Assembly: GCF_910589235.1 (NCBI RefSeq) | Contig: NC_060978.1 | Location: 2,811,877-2,875,876, forward strand | From: Vespa crabro | Taxonomy: Eukaryota; Arthropoda; Insecta; Hymenoptera; Vespidae | Length of the DNA stretch: 64,000 nucleotides | Direction: 5' to 3' | In this document: one piece after another, positions 12,094 to 26,705 of the stretch | Layout of the letters: each line of letters begins with the position of its first letter | Numbering within the stretch: position 1 is the first letter of the stretch | Made by a program: the position numbers and the translations under genes | The notes under the pieces: model-generated | Told to the model about the DNA's origin: nothing | Seen by the model: only the letters and a program-made list of their open reading frames with translations | The model's database searches: none

Positions 12094-13983
12094 AAATAAA
12101 AAAAAAAAAAAAAAAACTACAAAAACATTATTTGAATGAATTTAAATAACGTTCATTATAACGTCAATATGAAAAATGAATTGAAACGGTCTTGAAATGA
12201 AGTTTTAAAAGAAAAACTTAATTTCAGAGAGGAAAATCTAATGTCAATCGAGATACGTTATTCTCGGGAACGTTAGAGAAGACACAATTTCGATAGGAGA
12301 GAACTTTAGGTCTGCCAGGATCGTAAAGCTACGTTTGCTGGACGCAGATACAACGCTTAATTCCACAAATCCAACGTTATATCTCCAGAAACGATGTCGT
12401 CGCTCGAAAGCTACCACATCGTTTCCATATATGCAATAATACATATGTCCATGTATACAGAACAGTCCAAATAATATGTTACAAGATGTTCTCATCATAA
12501 TTGAATTTTTCTTTATAAAATAAATGGTATCTGGAAGCTAATTAGTATTCGACGAGTATGTATAATGCATTTACATTCTTTTTTTTTATGTTTTTTTCAT
12601 ATTATGAACACTGTTCTTATTAAATAATTAAAAAATTTTTATGTTCTAAATTAAATATTAAAGAAGAAGAAAAGAGAAGAAAAGAAAATAAAATTATTCC
12701 ATCCTCTATAAGCCAATCTTTTTTCGTATCTAAAAAAAAAAAAAAAATGATATAAAATTATAAAATACTTGTATCAATATTGATTATACTGTGCCAAGTA
12801 TAATTAATGTTTGGTACAAAAAAAAAAAAGAAAAGAAAAAAAAAGAAAATTATATGAAAAGGTTGGAATATGAAGCAACAATTAATTTTCTGACGATAAA
12901 ACGAAATAAAATTATAAAGAAAGAAAGAAAGAAATAAGAAAAAACACAGATGCATAAGCGTGCGATTTCAATGATATTACATGATATATTACAATGGCTT
13001 AAATCATTATCATTGATGGTCATATAAAAAAAAAAAAAAAAAATAATAATAATAATAATAATAGAATAATCTATAATATTTTAATTGGTTCACTTTACAT
13101 GTATCTAACAATTAGTACGTGGAGAAGACACGCGAGAAGGACGATCACGAAAGGCTTGATTACCAAAGACTATGGCAAAGCAATTACGGCAGTTACCTGC
13201 GTCCTCGCGCCTAAGTACGAAGGCACACATTAGTAAAGTTTCTGTCGGCTTCGACCCCAGTGGGTCGCGTTAATCCTTCGCTGAAACGTTCCAATTTAAC
13301 TTGCCGACCATTGGTCCTTGCCATGAGAACATGCATTCGCAGGAAGAACTCTACTAGATAGTGTATCTGTGTGCGTGCATATGTGTGTGTGTGTGTATAT
13401 ATATGCGCAATGAACCTTCTTCCATCGTTCAGAGAGAACGTCAAGTAAATAGAAAAAGTGCATGAGTAACGAAACATTTAAGGCTTCATACTAATTGGAT
13501 GTCTTAATGCAACGAAATCGTTGTCATCCAAGCGATACGAATGCTAGAGGTTGTCTGTACATGATCGACACTATTCACTATTGGAAAAAAAAAAAAAAAA
13601 GAAAAAAAGGATTAATCCATGTATATCGGAAAATTATTAGTTTACGAGATAGTTTAAGAAATATAAAAAAAGATAAACGCAAAAGTAAGGTCAGATTTCT
13701 TATGACAAAAGAAAAAAAAATATTCGAATTTTCAATCATACAATTTACATTGACGATTATTAATAAATCTTTCTATAGTTTATTTTAAATAAACATAATA
13801 AAATTTATATAATTATAATGAAATTTTTAATGTCATAATCACTTATTACAAAAGTATATAACTATGACGAGAGAAAAGAAAAAATTTTATATTTTAAAAA
13901 TTATTAACAAAATCGATTTTGTTTATAACAATATTATTGTAATATTTAAATAAATGAAGAATAAATTATAATTGAAGACGGCG

Positions 13984-14231
13984 TTGGTTTCAAGTCTTTA
14001 CGACTTTTCGTTCCGGAGATATCGTCTTCGAAAGATTTTCATTCATAATTCGTTTAGTACAGCTGTTCGTAGTAATAGTAATAGTAGTAGTAAGCTCGCG
14101 TAAATTCTCAGAATTTATATAGGTCAGTGTGTCAATGGGCCAATTTGAATGAAATTATATAGGTCAGTGTAACATCTTCCATTATTATGGGAATATCTCC
14201 GAAACTAGAAGTCGTAGAGACTTGAAACAAA
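13984..14231. repeat. Inverted pair of a 39-bp motif
   Basis: The left arm (13984-14022) and right arm (14193-14231) match in inverted orientation at 34 of 39 positions. The shared core on the right arm is ATATCTCCG, then AAGTCGTA, then AGACTTGAAAC. Between the arms lies a direct repeat of 16 bases (TTATATAGGTCAGTGT at 14115-14130 and 14155-14170). This looks like terminal repeats of a small element, but I see no target-site duplication or coding capacity. Confidence 0.75.
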
Positions 14232-14818
14232 GATCATTTTAAATGGCAGAATCTTTTCTATTTATTAAACATATTGTTTATAATTAATTAACAATTTGTT
14301 ATAAATAATATTTATAAACAAATTCTTACGAATTAAATTCATCTTATTTTACCAAGAAAAAAAATTCAAATTGCGTCCAATCTATAAAATCAATAAATAA
14401 TTAATAAACGGAATAACGTATAAACAATTTTTTTTTTATATTATTAATAATTATATCTTCCATTTACATGGGAATATCTTCGGAACTAAAAATCGTAGAA
14501 ACTTGAAAAAAAAAATACCATTTTAAAGAACAGAATCTTCTCTATTTATTAAATCTATTGTTTATAATTAATTAACAATTTGTTATAAATAATATTTATA
14601 AACAAATTCTTAAAATTTTTATAAACAAATTCACCTTTTTTTTTGCCAACAAAAAAAATTCAGAACTTATAAAATCCAGTTTATAAAATCATAAAAATTA
14701 ATAAATAATTAATAAACAAAGAGCTCTTTCAACGAAAAAAAAATTTTTTCTCTACATTATTAATAGCCAAATGCTTTCATTTGCACTGGAAATAAAAATC
14801 ACAGAGACTTCAAACAAA
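14174..14818. repeat. Tandem duplication of a ~284-bp AT-rich unit plus a partial third copy
   Basis: Unit 1 begins near 14174 and unit 2 near 14455; a truncated third copy is at about 14767-14818. The stretch 14237-14328 repeats at 14521-14612 with only about six differences in 92 bases. Each unit starts with the same 39-bp motif that forms the right arm of the inverted pair (14193-14231, 14474-14512, degenerate at 14788-14818). Confidence 0.85.
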
Positions 14819-14825
14819 TACGCAA

Positions 14826-15596
14826 AGTAAGCACAGAATAAACACAAGCTAAGCGCAGAATAAGCGCAGATATTAACTTTAAAGGAACTTTATCTATGAA
14901 TCATCCGTTCTATCTACGCTCTGTCTTCCTGTTGTTCTATATTTGAAATCTACGGGTTTAACGGCAGATAACGAGTCTCTCTTGATATCAAACAATTTAA
15001 GCGTACGATTCCGAATGAGCACTTGATTTTATTGATATTAAATAACGAGCTAAGATCTGTAATTAAATTGAAAGGAAATTAATGACGCGTGTTATTATAC
15101 GAATAAATCAATGGGATTTCGATTCGAATTCTCGATTCATGGTTAAGTTCGAACAAACGATGATTAGCTTCTTCGTTCTAACTTGTTCGAAAGAGAAAGA
15201 GAGAGGGAGGAAAGTATACACACGTATGAATGTGTGCATGCTTACTCTACAAATTATCTCCTCGTCTCAATTCCACAATTTATTTCCAATATTTTTATAG
15301 GTCAAAGAATTTTTATAGACGAAGTAAAACGAAAAAATCAATCCAGACAATTGAAATCGTTAAATTTTTTCTATACTTAAAAAAAAAAAAAAAGAGAGAG
15401 AAAAGCAATGAAAAAAAACCTAAGAAAAACCAACGAACAATTTGATCTGTTAATCTACAAAATTTAATTACGAAAACATTTAACTTCATTCCCACTTTTT
15501 TTTTTCGGTTAACAAAATTACCTACAAGTACAATGTTCATACACTTTTCCACTCTATTTTCAAGACACCTTGTATATTCATGAATACTCGTAGCTT

Positions 15597-15653
<57 letters not shown>

Positions 15654-16153
15654 CTCTCTCTTTCTCATTGTCCTCGAAACACTTTGCGAGCTTTTCTAAA
15701 AGAAACTTCCATCCCCGACGTAACATTAGCAACGACGCGACTCCTTCGCATCTTCTACGAACCTTTTACAGGCTTCAACTACGGTCGAGGTACTCGAGAA
15801 AATTAAAATTCGTCCGTTGCTATTTGACTTGTATACGGTTCCGACTTCCGACGACGTTATTTCGGATCTGTCTGAGCAAATACCAATTACGTGAACTATT
15901 AAGGCTGTCGCGCGCGTACTAAGGCAAAGCAAAACGCAGAGAAACGTTGTAAAAATGAAAAAGTTCCATTTGCTTTCGAACAGTGCACGTTGTCCCATAA
16001 GAAACTATGGAAAAGAAAATGTTTCTTTCACGGTTGCTTCATTCCGCTTCGTTTCCTTTGGTTTATATGCTTTAATCTACGACAGTCTTTATGGAACGAT
16101 AAGAGCTCCTCAATGAATAAGTAGAAGGAAAACAAAATAGAAAAGAAAAATAT

Positions 16154-16184
<31 letters not shown>

Positions 16185-19100
16185 AACTAAAGATTCGAAT
16201 GTCATCGGAATCCAAGGAGACCAACGATTTGAGAATGTCGCGGCGTCTTAAAGAACTCTTACCATTTTCTTGGTGATAATGACAACGAAAGCTGACGTAG
16301 AAAGTACTTTCCATTGCAGAATAAAAATGGAAAAAAGAAAGAGAAGGAGGAAGACAAAGAGGAAGAGAAAAAGGAGGAGGTTGAAACGTTATGAAAGACA
16401 TAGAAAAAGAAAGAGAGAGACACATACAAAGAATATTCGTACAGAAAAACGATGAAGACCAACGATGACGTGGGTTAGAAAGGGAACAAGAGAGAGAGGG
16501 AGAGAGAGAAAGAGAAAAAAAATTTACGAGATTGAACAGTTGAAAGGGAGAACAAGAGAGAAAGAAAGTGGTGGACTCGGAAAGGAAATGGAATAAAATC
16601 GTTCGTTCTTCTATCGTTGAAACGGTATCGACTTCCAAGAAAGACCGTCAAAGCTAATTGCCTACCTTCAAGATTTTCTCGTAATATAACAAATTAAGAG
16701 GCAGCGCATGAAATTACCTTCGAACTCGAGAGTAGTTTCTTCTCTCTGAGATTCAGCCTTTCTCTCCGTGTCCCTTTCTTCTCCCTCATTCCCTCAAACC
16801 CTCTTTTCATTATTTTCGTCGATGATTCAAAAGGAAAACTAAAAGGAGAACGGAAAATGTCTAATCGTTTCGAGAACAGAGAAGTGTATGCCATTTAGTT
16901 ATGTCAACGGGAAAACTTGACGGAGAAAATCATCTCGTTGTTAAGAAAAATCAATGGGAAAGCTTGAGAAAAAGAGAGAGATAAAGACAGAGACAGAAAC
17001 AGAGAGAGAGAGAGAGAGAGAGAAAGAAATTTAAATTCTCTCTTTCTCTCTCTTTTTATCCTACGTTGATTTAAACCGGCCAATAAAGCAATTAACGATT
17101 CCATCGATCTACCATCGAAAAAATTTGCGTTTCAGGCTGAACAATGTGATGGCAATTATAATTTAAATATATTCGAATCTCTTTTCCTTCAAATTTCCAT
17201 TTTCCTACTGTTGTATTTGAAAAGCGATGACATAGAGAAAAAACGGAATACGATTCCGGTCTTCAATTCTTTCGCCGATCCTGGATATAAAATAATATTC
17301 GAATTATTCCAATGGCTTTGGTCGATCGGTGTACCTCAAAGATACCAAGTTCTTAACCATTTGAGAGGAAGAATTAAAAAAAAAAAATAATAAAAATAAT
17401 AATAATAATAATCATAATAATAATCATAATAATAAAAAATTAAAAAAGAAATTAAAAAATAAGAGATAAAGAAAAAAGATTCACGTTGGAGGAGGCACTA
17501 TAGTACCAATTACGTTTAGTTTCTTTCCTTCTCCTTTAAATATTCCCTTCTTTTTTTTTTCTTTTTTTTTTCTTTCTTTCTTCCTTCCTTCCTTTCTTTC
17601 TTTTTATAAGTAAGCATAAGCCGCCGAGCGAAAGTAATTCCATGGTAGTTAAAATGCATTAAACGGACCGCGAAGCAGCTGTCTCGTTTTCTGGCAATTG
17701 CCATTGCTAAACGTGTTATCCATTCTTTCTCTCGTCCAATTCGTTTTTTTTTTTTTTTGCAGCTATGAGAATGCAACTTTACGTACATATGTACCATATA
17801 TATATATATATATACACATTTGTATATTCACATATATACAAACATACGTAAATTGCATATATATAATTTTTACATATACGTATATGTTTCTTTTTTATCA
17901 TTAAAATAAAATAAAATAAACCAACTGGCTAATAATACTATTCGCATAAAAAAAGCAAAAAAAAAAGAAGAGATAAAACGATTTAATTTTACGTATGTAA
18001 AAAGTTCGATTGAAAATATACCTATAGATTTGTACATATAATAAGTATAAAAGGAAAAAAAAACACACATATACAGTCCTTTCATTAATTATTTGCATAG
18101 TGACAATTAAGCGCGAAAAAAAGAAAAAAAGGGAGGGGAAGGAGTCAAAAAGAGAAGCATTGTCTAAATCGGTTTAGTATATCATACATACAACATACAG
18201 AATCGTAACCAACAAAAGCTTACACGTTATTGTCGGCCATTGCTATCTACCCTATGTATCCGTCCGATTTTTATCGAGTCACGTGCGCCACATAAACAAA
18301 AATACAAAAGCTTTTTCCTCGCATTACCCTCTACTTCGTTCGTGCGTATCGTAATCGTTCATTGACGCGGAAAACAGAACAAAAAAGAAAACGTATTCGA
18401 GGTACACTCGGTAAGCTATTGAATGGGTTTATCACGGATTTAGGTGTATTAATAAATAAAGAAGATTTTTATTACTTTTTTTTTTTTTTCTTTTTCGTTA
18501 TATGCGAATCATTTTATAGCTATAACGATATCACGAAACCGTGTCACTTACGCATGAAATATTTTCGAAATATTCTCTAAGTAAACACTTTCGCTTTATT
18601 TCAAAAAAAAAAAAAGAAAAAAAGAAAAAAAAAAAAAAAAGATTTATGTTTTTCTTTTGAAAAGAAATATTTACTAATTGATATTTAACTCCACCCACTT
18701 TTCATTCCAACCTGTCCAGAGTAATGCTACCAGCCACATTTTTTCTTTGTTTTCAGTACTTGTGTTTACGCAACGTTTATAAACATTTTTATTAATAAAC
18801 GACTAGATCATAAATATTTTATTCAGTGTTCTTTTTTTTTTTTTCCTTAACAGCTGAATTAAAATTCACAATTTTTTTTCAAATTTAATATCGATTGACC
18901 ATTAATTTATACATCTAATAAATAAAGTTTATTAACAATCTGTAAAATAATAACATAACGAATAATATATAATTAATTTACAAAGAAAGCAAATAATTTA
19001 TATTGTAGTAGTACATAATTCATTGTAATAAAATGAGATTCGATTAAAAATTTCAATGATATCATGCAACAAAATAAGATAACAGTATTTTAGAAGTTGA

Positions 19101-20768
19101 CCAAGGAAAAAAACAAGTAGAAGGAGAAAAAAGAGGAGGAGACGGAATGAGGTAGCAGGTGAGAGGGAAGTCATTACAAGAGAAAGAGAGAAAGGAGTGG
19201 ATGTAGTAGGAGGACATCTTCTAAGATCCCACTCCAACTATGAAATTTATGCGAGCCTTGGCACCGATTCTCTGCTACAAGTCGGGCAGAGATTGCGCTA
19301 TCGATGCTCGGCAAACTTGCCATCTTTTCTCTCTCTCTCTCTTTCTCTCTCTTCTACCTTGTCCTTCCGACTATTATCTATCCTTCTTCATTCTTCAAAT
19401 GCATATATATATATATATGTATACACATATACATAGACACTTTGAATGTAGTATGTCGTAGACGAAAAACCGTCACGTTTCTTCGCGGACAGTTGGCACG
19501 AGGAATCGAGGAATACCGCGGCGACAGTACACATCGAAGATTTACGAGTCACCCGATATAAATCATATCTCTTTCTCTCTCTCACTCTTGCTGTCTATAT
19601 ATATATATATACATATATATGAATGCATCTCGTGTAGAACTATCCTTCTTCTTATAGACCCCTATCGTTTTGATTCCGTTTGTTTCGTCGACGAGACGAA
19701 TAAAGAGAAAAAGAGATAGAGATACCTACGTCTTATATATTTGCTTAAGATACGACTCGAACGTGACGTGGAAAACCTTGACTGAAAATCAAAAGATGCC
19801 TTCTTTGTTGAATCAAAGAATCTTGATGGAAGGATGAGAGATACGATTAAAAAAGATATAAGGAAAACGAAATGAGTGATTCGACTCGTTTCAATTATTG
19901 TTCTATAAATTGATAAAAGACGATACTTTTGACGTAGCCATATGATTATATCGGCTAAACGATCAAACTCTTTTTCTTCCGAATATTACGAGGAACGCTA
20001 ATTTGACGGAGAACATTTCTTAACGACGAAAGATAACGGACTGACAGATTTTAATTACCGATACTATCAAGAATACGTTTCTTGGAAGGAGTTAATTTAA
20101 CGTGACGACACACGTACGATGAATCTCCTTTCTTGGAATTGTCTGTAACGAGCGACGAAATTTCCATTAATAACATATCCTTCGACGTAATACCGTACAC
20201 AAAAGATATTTCTTTATTGAAATTCATCCGACGAAAACATAAAGTACAAAGAACGATACTGGGAAATAAACGAAGAATTTTTTTGTCATATTATTCGACA
20301 AACCGCATATGACCGATCGTATATACTTTTTCAGTTGTTATTTGAACAAAAGAGAAGAGCCGATTGTAGTCGATATAGATGAAAATAAAACAAATTGACC
20401 GTCGAGATTTAATCTCGTTTTCGGATCACTAATTACGCGTTCTTCGTTATTATATCGGAGTCGATTGGTTAAAAATAAAATTTTATTACATGTGCAAAAT
20501 TTCTTTTAGAATACGATAAAGGGAAAAATGATTGTGAAAAAAAAAATATATATAAAAGAATGATAGAAATAGACAAAGAAAGAAACAAACAAACAAACTG
20601 TTCGATATTTCACAATGTAAAACTATCGTATACGATAATTAAGTTGGTTAATTTGACGGTACCCTAGCTCGACGGTTCGTAACGGAGAAATCGAATTCGC
20701 CGGGATAATTTGAAAAGCAATAAGTAGTCGTTTATATGCCAATGCGATCCAGGCGCTAACGGAGATAG

Positions 20769-20806
<38 letters not shown>

Positions 20807-23219
20807 AGAAGCAGAGAAGGATGCAAGGACGATAAATCGTTTAGCTGTACGATTCAAAGTGACCCTATTCCGTAGTAATTGCCAGAGGTTGTGGCCGGAG
20901 TTGGTCGCAAATGTATTGTCCCATTTTCAACGTGCATGCCATTCTCTGCCACATCTCAGATTGACATATTCTTTGTCGAGTCGCCAACCAAAAAAAGAAA
21001 AAAACAAAAAAAAAAAGGAAAAAGAAAAAATCGAACGTGAGAGAAAGAAACCGTTCGATTAGTAAGAAGAAATCTTTCTCGAAATTATACACACATTGCA
21101 AGCATTCACATCTTTTCTCATTTTCTCTTTCTTTTTTCGTTTTATCTCTTTTTTATTTTACTTTGAAATAATATGCAAAATGATTTAATGAATTTTTTGT
21201 TTCGTATCTTTTAATTAAGCCACTTTACGTTTCAAATTACACTCGTACGGTACTTTCCTCTTACACATGCACAAACACACACACACACACTCTTTCTCTC
21301 TCTTTCTCTCTCATGTCCTTTCACTCTTTTATCCTCTCTCAGTCTCGCTTTCCACTTGTCGAAAAACACGAGATTCTTGAAAATGGAAATCCCAATTTGT
21401 TCGAAAAACGTAGCACAATAATTAGAATATTATTGTGTGTCAACGAGATTCATTCGGTATACCAATGTCTCAGCCTGAATTTCCTCTCGAAGCTTTCCAT
21501 ATAATCTCGTGCACGGCTTTACCGCAACGCTCTGTCCACTCGGCAGCATCGAATTCAGGCAAATACCTCTCTTTAATTCAATTTGCGGAGAACGCCAGTA
21601 ACGCTCGAGGAAGATAACGATAAGCGTTTCGATGCTTGCATCGTTGTAATTAGAGGAGGAGAAAGAATTTCAATTTGTCTTCTTCTGATAAATATGTAAA
21701 CAATCATTTCCAACTTCTTTTATTTATTTATTTATTTTTTTTCCTATGTATCTACAATGCTTCATCTATGAAAATAATTTCCCGATAGGAATTTAAAAAG
21801 CTTTAAGAATTCTACGTGATAAATTTGATATATCATTAACGTTGGCATCGCGTCAAACCGGCAAAGAAAACTTATGAAACATTAACGTTCGTATTTATCG
21901 CTATAGATGACACGTCGTGTATCAATACGAAATGGTAAGGGGGATGATGATCGACCCATCCCTGATCATATCCATTTGTATATATTTATACATATCGACG
22001 AAGAATAATAAAACATCAAATTTGTTGAAAAAATCGCAAAGGAAAGAAAAATGAAAACATTTTTTATACATAAATATAATTAATCCGTAGAAATGTTCGA
22101 ACGATGAATCGTTTCTGTATCGACAAGAAAAATTATTACTATCAATCAATGGGAACGCGATAGGTTTAGTCGTAGTAAACGATCAAACGAAAACTATTTC
22201 CGATCGGAAGAAATTTGCCGTATCGTTTACGATGATGAAAGCGATCGTATAACGAAATCAATTGATGACTTTATAACTAAACACGATAATTATTTCCGCA
22301 ATCCTTGATAAAAGTAACGTAAATCCGAGGATCGGGTGTATAAAATATAAAAAGAAAAATAATTATCACGTTCGATATCGACGATAGAAAATAACTACGT
22401 GAAAATGTTTAAAAGGAAAAAGAGAGAGAGGCAGAGTGCAAAGAAAAGTGCAAAATTTATCGGGTAAACATTAACGTGCACGTACTCGCAAAGATATAGG
22501 CATGAATTGAAATGATTTAAAGATCAAGAATCACTGGTTCAGAAAAAAAAGAGAGATCGAAGGGTGGGTACATATAGGTATAAAACACGCGGCATTACCA
22601 GTTTTTAATATCCTCGAAAACGAGTTCATTAAATAGATTGTGGTTCGTTAACTGTATAACCATGCAATGACGATTCAAAGAAATCACTAGAGAGGAAATC
22701 AATGAAAAGCTGGAAAAAGTTAGGTTTGAGATTGATCGAGTATATGTTATTATGTGTGAGTATCGTATACGCGAAGATACATATCTTCGTATATAGAGTA
22801 CGTACAATGTTAGGAAGACATTCAAGATTTTCACCTGACTCCGGATAACAAAGAGAGAGGGAGAGAGAGAAAGAGAGAGAATATGGAATTAGCGATCGCA
22901 CCTGAGACCCATCCCACCGAGTTCAGTTCGTATCCATTTGTCTCTGAATTTGTCCTATGTCATAAGGCTGTGTGTGGCACACGCCATACTGGATTCGCTT
23001 ACAAATAGCGTACGAGGGGTGAAAACATGTAGGCGTGAGATTTTACAAGGGTGCGAGATATACGTCAGTGAATTCACCCCAAGGTGGATTTTAAACGGCA
23101 TATTATACGCACCTGCGATAATAACGATTTTCTCTTCTCTTTACCCTATCTCTTTCTTCCCTCCCTCCTTCTCTTTCTCTTTCTCTTACACGCGAATAGA
23201 AAAAAGTTAAAGAAAAATG

Positions 23220-23250
<31 letters not shown>

Positions 23251-26200
23251 ATAAAGCAAAAAAAAATATATAATAGGCTAAAATTTTTATTAGCATAAAA
23301 CGATGATCGAATATCTAAATAAAAATAATTGTATAATAATGAATATGTGCAAGAAAAAATAGGAAGTGTTTTCAGTTTCGATTGCAAACGAGATATGTAA
23401 ATACACGATCGGCTGGCTTTTATAATTAGACAATAACAAGAATGATGCCCGTAGGCAGGTACGAGAAAAGAAATGAAAGCGAGCGTTACGATCTTTTCTC
23501 GATAAAAGAGACGAGGGAATTAACGCGAAACGAACGTATATTACGTTATATATATATATATATACATGGCTCGAAAAACTAACACACGCACGCACGTTAA
23601 TATACTTTTAGACGTCACTATAAAGAGATTTATACTAAAAGAAAAGGGAATGTGCTTTTTTATTCTTTCCCTTCGTGAAACACGTGGGAAGAAAAAGACA
23701 TAGTATTCTCCTCGATGCTTAGCCGTTGATCGCGAACGGCACGGCACATTTCCTTGAACTTTCACTGATAAAGTCGTTCGACCGCACGTGGTTTTACAGA
23801 TACTGGTTACGATAATTGGAAGTAAAAACATTAAGAACACGAAAGCACCGTCTTTGCGATACATATAGACTATTGCGTGTGTGTGCATGCGCCTGTGTAC
23901 ATGTATATATACATATATGTATGTATATCTATCTCTGTTTCTCTTTAAACTCGAGCTTTCCGCTCGTATGAGGCGGATTTAGATGGAAACAGCTGCGTAC
24001 GTTCCGTGCGGAGAACGAGAACACCAAAAAATAATGATATCTACCGTTTCTATCCCGGTTTCTTTTTCTTTCTTTCTTTCTTTCTTTCTTTCTTACACTC
24101 ATACACCCTAGAAGAAACCCTGTGGTTCTACCATAATCGTTTCTGTAACGTCCTTTGCGGGAACGCTTTCTCGCTTATACCGAAGAAGAAATTGAGCTGG
24201 TTGTAGTTAGATCTTTACCACGGGACATTTGCTGGAATTTACACTTGCAATCATGAGAGAGGAAGATAGAGAGAAAGAGAGAGAGAGAAAGATACAACGT
24301 TTGCCTTATGTTACGTTCCTTCCGGTAAGCCAAAATGGGACGACTCCTATAAATAGTTTTAATGATCAATGATAAAAAAATATGAAAGGAGATAAAATTC
24401 TAAAACTTCTTCGTTCCACTTGATTACCATCTATATACAATTTGACACCATTTTATCGTCGTATCTTTTCTTGATAGTCAACATCGTAAAAACTATAGAA
24501 TGATTCATTTTTAAAGTACACAAAATTATTAGTCATAAATTACTACGAAGCAAAATAATTTATTATTGCTATTGCTTTTATTAAGCTGCGCTAATATGCA
24601 TCTTTAAAACACAAATTTTATATGATTGTAATTATTAATCGAAGAAATATTTTTATGCGAGATAATAATTAACAATCAACAAATTTCACAATAATTATCG
24701 GCTCACTCCTCTTAGATCTGAAATTTCACTCGTTATTCTTTTTTGTTATCTTTTCGATATGACGAAGGGAAAAAAATAGATGCATCGTGATAACTCGATA
24801 CAATATAATTCTGAAGTGTGTATGTATATTTTTTTATTTTTTTGTTCGTTTTTCCTTTTTGTTAACAACGCAGATATCCATCATATGTATCTAAATGGTG
24901 AATGGATTCGCTAATTTAACGTTGGTCTTACGAGAAAGAATTTTCAATTTCGAGATAGGAAAATAAAAAAACAAGTGAAAAGGATAAAAGATTAAAAAAA
25001 TAAAGAAAAAAGAGAAATAGAGAGAAAGAGAAGAGAAAATTCTCAGCAAAGGTACCACCCAGAAATCCGGAAACGATACAAAACCAAAAGCGTGATGCAA
25101 CGAGTTCGAGTTTCGATTAACGAGCTTTTCCTGGCGTTCGACCAGACGTTAACTCTGTACTCGCAGCCACGAGAAATCGGAAAGCAATCTCTTTCTCGGA
25201 TTCATACCTGTGCAATTTCGTACGTGCTTGATAAAAGCATTCATGTTTGTCGCTTAAATGACACGTACATACGTATCTACATATTTAGCGAGAAGTAAAC
25301 GTAACTGAATTGCACGAGATTAACATAGAACATTGAATATACAATACGTGAGGTGAAAGTTACGCGTGAAAATCGAATGAATCAGCGTGTTTGAAAAGAA
25401 ATGAGAATTGCGATTGAAAATTCATTTCTTTCTGATCAAAAAATTCTTTCCTACGACGAAAACGATGGAAAGGATGAGAAAATATACGGCGTTAAAAGAG
25501 AGAAAAAAAAAAAAGAAAAGAAAGAAAGAAAGAAAAAAAATATTCAATAAAAACATATACACCAACGTTACTCGAATTACTTTTTTTAATCATTTATGTT
25601 GCATTAACAGATATAAAGCTTTCGATTAGACTTGAAATATTTTTCCAATGACATCGTAGAAAAAGACAATAAACTTTAAGGAAAGATCGTATAGAAGTAG
25701 TGTAAAGAGGATAAAAAAAAAACACACAAAAAAAATATGAGAGAAAGGAAGAGAAAGGTAAGAAATAATACTCAAAAGTATCTCAAGATAAAGAAGAGAA
25801 AAATGCAATGGTGAAAGGTCGAAGACACGTAGTACCTTCGTATCATGAAGGCTTTGTTAAATGTTTCGATATTCAAGGCGAGATTAATTTCTCGTCGGGA
25901 CCGGATTCAAAGTATGAAAGAAAAGAAAGGCTTGACGAGAAAGATGAACAATGCCAGAATCCCAAAAGGAAAGAAAGACTATATATATATGTGTGAATGT
26001 ATATATATATATATATATACAAAGAAGTGAGGGAGGGAGAGAAAGATACAAAAAGTGGGCTGAACGAAAAAAGAAAAGAAAAGGGGTGCAGTTAAGAGAA
26101 GAATAGTAAGAGGAAAAAAAAAAGAAAAAAATTAAAAGAAAACTGAGCGACGACGACGCGATGTGACGAGTTTTGTTGAATCGGAAAAATCATTGCTACG

Positions 26201-26440
26201 ATCAGGTCATGTTTCATTGTGCGAACTCGGGAAAAAAAATTAAATGAGAATGAAAAGTCAAAGGCAGAAGGAGAAAGAGAAAAGGGACACACACATATAT
26301 ACAAAGATGAAAGATAGCAAAGAAAGAAAGGGGAAAAAAAAAAGAAAAAGAAAAAAGAGAAACGAAAGAGAGTAGGAAGAGTTACGTCGAAAGGGATGTA
26401 AACGAACGAGAGCTCACGAATCACCGATTAAAAGAAACGT
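14826..26440. other. Gene-free AT-rich stretch with many short repeats
   Basis: Contents in order: (CT)n at 15607-15650, GA tracts near 16157-16182 and 16480-16520, AAT triplets around 17395-17435, TA and CA/GT tracts (17793-17875, 19404-19440, 21273-21290), long A-runs near 18603-18642 and 23219-23265, TTTC repeats (24060-24095), A/G-rich DNA (24960-25040, 25500-25545, 26060-26380). More complex islands at 15700-16000, 19180-19560, 20860-20960, 21310-21620 and 22880-23120 have no recognisable protein. The minus frame at 15726-15998 has a hydrophobic start but no family resemblance. Confidence 0.5.
15607..15650. repeat. (CT)n microsatellite
   Basis: Uninterrupted TC repeat of about 44 nt. 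Confidence 0.95.
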
Positions 26441-26457
26441 TTAGCACGTCAAGAAAC

Positions 26458-26705
26458 GTAGCAATTAGGTTGCCTCTAACAAATCTTGAACCTTTTATAA
26501 CAGGGGAAAAGAGAACTCGGGCTTTTCGTTCAGATTATTTTCTAAGCGTCCTTCTACCTTCACTTACTCCTTCCTTTACCTACTTTCAGTTCTTTCACTT
26601 AACAAGTTCACGATTCGTCGGTTAACAGAAATGTTTTGCACTTTTAAAAAAGTAGCAATTAAGGTGCCTCTAACAAATCTTAAGAGAGGAAGAGTGAGAG
26701 AGAGA
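26458..26705. repeat. Diverged duplication, offset 194 bp
   Basis: GTAGCAATTA-GGTTGCCTC followed by TAACAAATCTT at 26458 recurs, slightly changed, at 26652. Both copies are followed further on by ATTATTTTCTAAGC (in the 26536 and 26737 regions), so an old tandem duplication of about 194-200 bp is likely. A (GA)n tract was inserted in copy 2. Confidence 0.7.

Larger units (their letters stand above)
10441..13975. other. Gene-free, very A/T-rich stretch
   Basis: Dominated by A- and T-runs (a 41-nt T run at 11029-11069; A-rich 10899-11028), TA (11939-11967) and CT (12043-12087) repeats. Around 11270-11560 and 13090-13480 the sequence is more complex but no exon is supported. The 178-codon minus frame at 10727-11263 is driven by poly-Lys and Phe runs. 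Confidence 0.55.

Noticed and set aside
15726..15998. Minus ORF with a signal-peptide-like start (FFIFTTFLCVLLCLS)
   Set aside because: The hydrophobic run does not start at the Met and nothing after it resembles a secreted family; likely chance.
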